The notes below the pieces were generated by a model. The model was given only the letters and a program-made list of their open reading frames with translations, was not told where the DNA came from and searched no databases. Positions 61,502 to 64,000 of a DNA stretch of 64,000 nucleotides are shown in pieces. A program made the position numbers and the translations under genes. The DNA is taken from contig NZ_JAWQJT010000002.1 of NCBI RefSeq assembly GCF_033441515.1, positions 1,612,001-1,676,000 on the forward strand. The letters run 5' to 3'. The first letter of the stretch is position 1; every line of letters begins with the position of its first letter. This DNA is from Amycolatopsis solani (lineage in GTDB: Bacteria > Actinomycetota > Actinomycetes > Mycobacteriales > Pseudonocardiaceae).

Positions 61502-62281
61502 TCAGCGGAAGGTGAAGCGCGGCGGGCGCCGCTCGAGGAACGCGGCGACGCCCTCCGCGTAGTCCTCGCCGTGCAGGGCGTCGGAGCGGATCTCCTCGAC
61601 CTCGGCGTCCGGTTCACCCTGGCCGTCGACGATCTTCTCGATGATCCGGTTCATCCCGCGGATCGACGCCTGCGAACGCGAGCACAGCGTCGCGATGAAC
61701 TCCGCCGTCGACGCTTCCAGCGACTCCGCCGGGAAAACGTCGTTGAGGAGGCCGATCTCGCGGGCGCGGCCCGCGGTGATCAGCTCGCCCGAAAGCAGGA
61801 AGTACTTGGCGTGCGCCGGGCCGATCAGCGAGACCAGCTGGCGCGTCGAATCGAAGTGGTAGACGATGCCGAGCTTCGCCGGGGTGATGCCGAACCGGGA
61901 ACCCTCCGCGGCGAACCGGAAGTCGCACGCGACCGAGACCTGGCAGCCGCCGCCGATGCAGTTGCCCTGGATCATCGCCACCGAGGGTTTGCGCATCGCG
62001 GTCAGCGCCGCCACCGCGCCCTCGACCGCCTTGTCGTAGCTCGCCGCGCCGTCCGCCGTCGTGCGCAGCTCACCGAATTCGCTGATGTCGGCGCCCGCCG
62101 AGAAGTGCCGGCCGGAGCCCGCGATGAGCAGCACCTTCAGCGCCGGGTCGGCCTCCACCTCGGCCACCACGTCCGGGAGCGCCGACCACATGCCGTAGGT
62201 GATCGCGTTCATCTTTTCCGGCCGCGTCAGCGTGAGGCGGGCGACCTCGCCGTCGCGCGTCAGCTCGAATCCGTCGGTCAT
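61502..62281 (-). CDS. Crotonase-superfamily protein lacking the hydratase glutamates
   Basis: A 259-aa enoyl-CoA hydratase/isomerase-fold protein. The CoA and oxyanion-hole motifs are present (SGRHFSAGADISEF; QGNCIGGGCQVSVACD). The two catalytic glutamates of true hydratases (GGCE and PE) are Gln114 and Ala135, so water addition by the standard mechanism is not expected; an isomerase, hydrolase or decarboxylase is more likely. ATG 62281 follows a TAGGGT -10-like box by seven bases and has no ribosome site, so it is probably leaderless. Divergent from the alpha/beta hydrolase. Confidence 0.85.
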   Translation of the reverse strand: MTDGFELTRDGEVARLTLTRPEKMNAITYGMWSALPDVVAEVEADPALKVLLIAGSGRHFSAGADISEFGELRTTADGAASYDKAVEGAVAALTAMRKPSVAMIQGNCIGGGCQVSVACDFRFAAEGSRFGITPAKLGIVYHFDSTRQLVSLIGPAHAKYFLLSGELITAGRAREIGLLNDVFPAESLEASTAEFIATLCSRSQASIRGMNRIIEKIVDGQGEPDAEVEEIRSDALHGEDYAEGVAAFLERRPPRFTFR

Positions 62282-62354
62282 GGTTGGCACCCTAGCTTCT
62301 CGCCCTGAGCGAAAACTGCGGTGTGTGACACGGTCGGGTGGCTAGTTTGGGGCC

Positions 62355-63188
62355 ATGGCGATGATCGAAGTGGGCGGGACGGCGTTCGGCTACGACGAAG
62401 CGGGTGAGGGGCCCGCGGTCGTGCTGCTGCACACGGCGATCGGCGACCGCCGGATGTGGGACGCCCAGTTCACCGCGCTCGCCGCCACGCACCGGGTGAT
62501 CCGCTACGACCGCCGCGGCTTCGGCGAAACCGGCGGCGGGCCCGGCGAGTTCGCCCACTACGAGGACCTGCTGGCGCTGCTCGATGCCCGGGGGATCGAG
62601 CAGGCCGCGCTCGTGGGGGCGTCCATGGGCGGGGCGTGCGCGCTCGACGCCGCCCTCGCCGCGCCGGAGCGGATCACCCGGCTCGCACTGCTCGGCTCCG
62701 GCCTCACCGGGCACGAGTGGCCGGACCACATGCAGGCGGACATCGCGCGCCTGACCGCCGAGGCGTTCACGCCCGAACGGCTCGCCCACTACCTCGCCCG
62801 CGAAGGCGACCTCGACCCGGCGGACGTGCGGGCGATGGCGGACGCCAACATCCGGTACCTGGTCGCGGGCCCGGCGCGTGACGTGTCCGTGCTGCCGGCC
62901 GAGATGCTCGCGCTGGTGCGGGAAATGTGCGCGCAGGTGTACCGGCGCGAGTGGACGGCTCCACAGTGGACGGAGCGGATCCCGGACACCCGGCACCGGC
63001 TCGCCGAGATCACCACGCCCGCACTGGTGGTGATCGGGACGGCGGACGCGCTCGGCCTGATCGAGCTGTCCGCCCACCTGGCGGAGTCGCTGCCGAACGC
63101 GGAGCTGGCCGAGCTCCCCGACACCGGCCACCTCCCGTCGATGGAACGCCCGGACGAGGTGACCACCCTGCTGCGCAAGTTCCTCTGA
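62355..63188 (+). CDS. Alpha/beta-fold hydrolase
   Basis: A 277-aa hydrolase with oxyanion segment VVLLHTAIGDRRMW, nucleophile elbow GASMGGA, acid residue in GTADALG and catalytic histidine in DTGHLPSMERP; the helical cap lies between. It resembles 3-oxoadipate enol-lactonase and related esterases; substrate not assignable. A TAGTTT box (62343-62348) seven bases before the ATG indicates another leaderless start facing that of the crotonase. Confidence 0.9.
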   Translation: MAMIEVGGTAFGYDEAGEGPAVVLLHTAIGDRRMWDAQFTALAATHRVIRYDRRGFGETGGGPGEFAHYEDLLALLDARGIEQAALVGASMGGACALDAALAAPERITRLALLGSGLTGHEWPDHMQADIARLTAEAFTPERLAHYLAREGDLDPADVRAMADANIRYLVAGPARDVSVLPAEMLALVREMCAQVYRREWTAPQWTERIPDTRHRLAEITTPALVVIGTADALGLIELSAHLAESLPNAELAELPDTGHLPSMERPDEVTTLLRKFL

Positions 63189-63198
63189 GGACAGTGGC

Positions 63199-63540
63199 TC
63201 AGGTGAAGATCTTCTGGACCTGGTCGGAAATCTTCGCCACCAGCTCGGAGAACTGGGCGAGCCCGCCCAGCAGGCCCTTGACCTTCTCCCACCGGCTGCG
63301 CACCACCGCGGGCTCGGCGGCGTCGGCGTCACGCAGGTCGGCCGCGAGGTCGGTCAGCGTGTCCTCCAGGACCTCCTGCTTCGCCAGCTCCTGGCCGCGC
63401 ACCTCGGCCGTGAGGCGCTCGACGAGCTCCAGCAAGGACGAGACCGCGGCCTCTCCCCCGCCGCCCTCGATGCCCGTCTGGGTGATGTCGCCCGAGTTGT
63501 CGCGTCCGATGCTGACCTTGTTCGAAATCCGGTGTCCCAT
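63199..63540 (-). CDS. 113-aa protein with GRDN-ITQTG motif and helical domain
   Basis: Not a family I can name. The first 25 residues carry NKVSIGRDNSGDITQTG, followed by a Gly-rich joint and about 80 residues of amphipathic helix (SLLELVERLTAEVRGQELAK, then VRSRWEKVKGLLGG). The N-terminal motif recurs near the C-terminus of the protein encoded just upstream. Stop and start of the two genes overlap by one base (TGATG), so they are co-translated. The layout suggests an interaction motif plus a small helical effector or adaptor. Function unknown. Confidence 0.75.
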   Translation of the reverse strand: MGHRISNKVSIGRDNSGDITQTGIEGGGGEAAVSSLLELVERLTAEVRGQELAKQEVLEDTLTDLAADLRDADAAEPAVVRSRWEKVKGLLGGLAQFSELVAKISDQVQKIFT

Positions 63541-64000
63541 CAGGCCTCCGTCCTGGTCGCCCCGCCGGGCTTGCCGGACGGGCGCGAGCGCTGGCCGCGC
63601 ACCCCGGTCTGGGTGATCGGGGCGCGGTTGTCACCCTCGATGGTGACGTCGTTGTTGACCACGACCGCCGCCTGCTCGTCGAACTTGGCGGTCGAGAACC
63701 CGGCGTCGGCCAGGAGCTTGCCGATCGCCGGGAGCAGCCGGCTTTCGATGATCTTCTCGTAGCGTTCGATGTCCACGAGCTGGAAGTAGTCGGTGAAGCG
63801 GTTCACCGAGCCCAGTTCGCGCAGCGTCTGCGCGGCGCCGTAGCGGTCCGGGTCGAGGACGCCGGGCTCGCGCCCGGGCCGCCGGATCCAGGACGCCAGG
63901 TTCGCGATCCGGCCCGGCAGGCTCGCCGGCATCTCCAGCCACGACAGCAGTCCCTGGCCGAACGGGCGCAGCGAGTCCGGCCGCATCTTGTCCACCGCCC
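63540..64000 (-). CDS. Protein with C-terminal GDN-ITQTG motif (partial, runs off the window)
   Basis: At least 151 aa; a GTG at 63995 could be a start, but the frame stays open to the window edge, so the gene is probably longer. The visible part has a helix-rich segment (VNRFTDYFQLVDIERYEKII, SRLLPAIGKLLADAGFSTAK) and then VVNNDVTIEGDNRAPITQTG with a basic tail (RGQRSRPSGKPGG). The last motif matches that of the following gene. Function unknown; what lies upstream would be decisive. Confidence 0.65.
   Translation of the reverse strand, partial: AVDKMRPDSLRPFGQGLLSWLEMPASLPGRIANLASWIRRPGREPGVLDPDRYGAAQTLRELGSVNRFTDYFQLVDIERYEKIIESRLLPAIGKLLADAGFSTAKFDEQAAVVVNNDVTIEGDNRAPITQTGVRGQRSRPSGKPGGATRTEA

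Overview
The window is high-GC actinobacterial chromosome. The GC-rich third codon positions, frequent GTG starts, many 4-base stop/start overlaps (GTGA or ATGA), a complete conservon, a DUF222-HNH gene, an AfsR-type regulator, a DinB2-type polymerase and a bacterial Ku all point to Pseudonocardiaceae. Amycolatopsis is the best guess; this is inferred from gene content, not from a database comparison.

1-8.6 kb: the end of a Rieske oxygenase, a 43-codon linker gene and a VanB-type reductase converge on an aldehyde dehydrogenase/GMC oxidoreductase pair that has a KstR-like box upstream. Next come thyA-folA and a furA-katG operon whose promoter suggests a leaderless furA. 8.6-13 kb: a molybdenum hydroxylase operon (coxL-coxS-coxM order, form II active-site motif) behind a TauE/SafE permease. 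13-25 kb: a probable beta-1,3-glucan locus with a Tat-exported 1018-aa protein, a LacI repressor, a GH3, a GH16 laminarinase and a GH55-like beta-helix protein, all four secreted proteins carrying F5/8C (discoidin) domains. 25-28 kb: a flavin hydroxylase and MBL-fold protein divergent from a MarR regulator, whose stop codon abuts a decayed IS5-type element.

28-39 kb: HNH protein, ribA, LysE exporter, MetE-like enzyme, DUF3040 protein, DinB2-like polymerase, a TetR/AurF-like oxygenase pair, a GNAT, and ahcY. Upstream of ahcY is a strong candidate S-adenosylhomocysteine riboswitch whose distal pseudoknot strand is also the 5' arm of a U-tailed terminator, so SAH should switch ahcY on. 39-49.6 kb: Ku, a conservon (cvnA-D) ending in a styrene-monooxygenase-like flavoprotein, a TetR-controlled heterodimeric ABC exporter, and a LigD-like phosphoesterase fused to a ligase fold that has lost its catalytic lysine.

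49.6-64 kb: SPW-repeat membrane protein, a small secreted LAS-type peptidase candidate, a 1050-aa AfsR-like regulator with an internal 108-bp duplication, DJ-1/PfpI and GlxA-type genes, a YibE/F membrane protein with nine DTGPQR repeats, MBL hydrolase, membrane-anchored cyclophilin, LysM protein, P-loop protein, a crotonase lacking both catalytic glutamates, and an alpha/beta hydrolase. The window ends in two overlapping genes that share an N-x-V-x-I...DN...ITQTG motif resembling bacterial amyloid-signalling motifs; the second gene runs off the end.

Most regulators sit beside their likely targets, and palindromes are visible at several of these promoters. Stable hairpins close most convergent gene pairs, two of them from the same sequence family.
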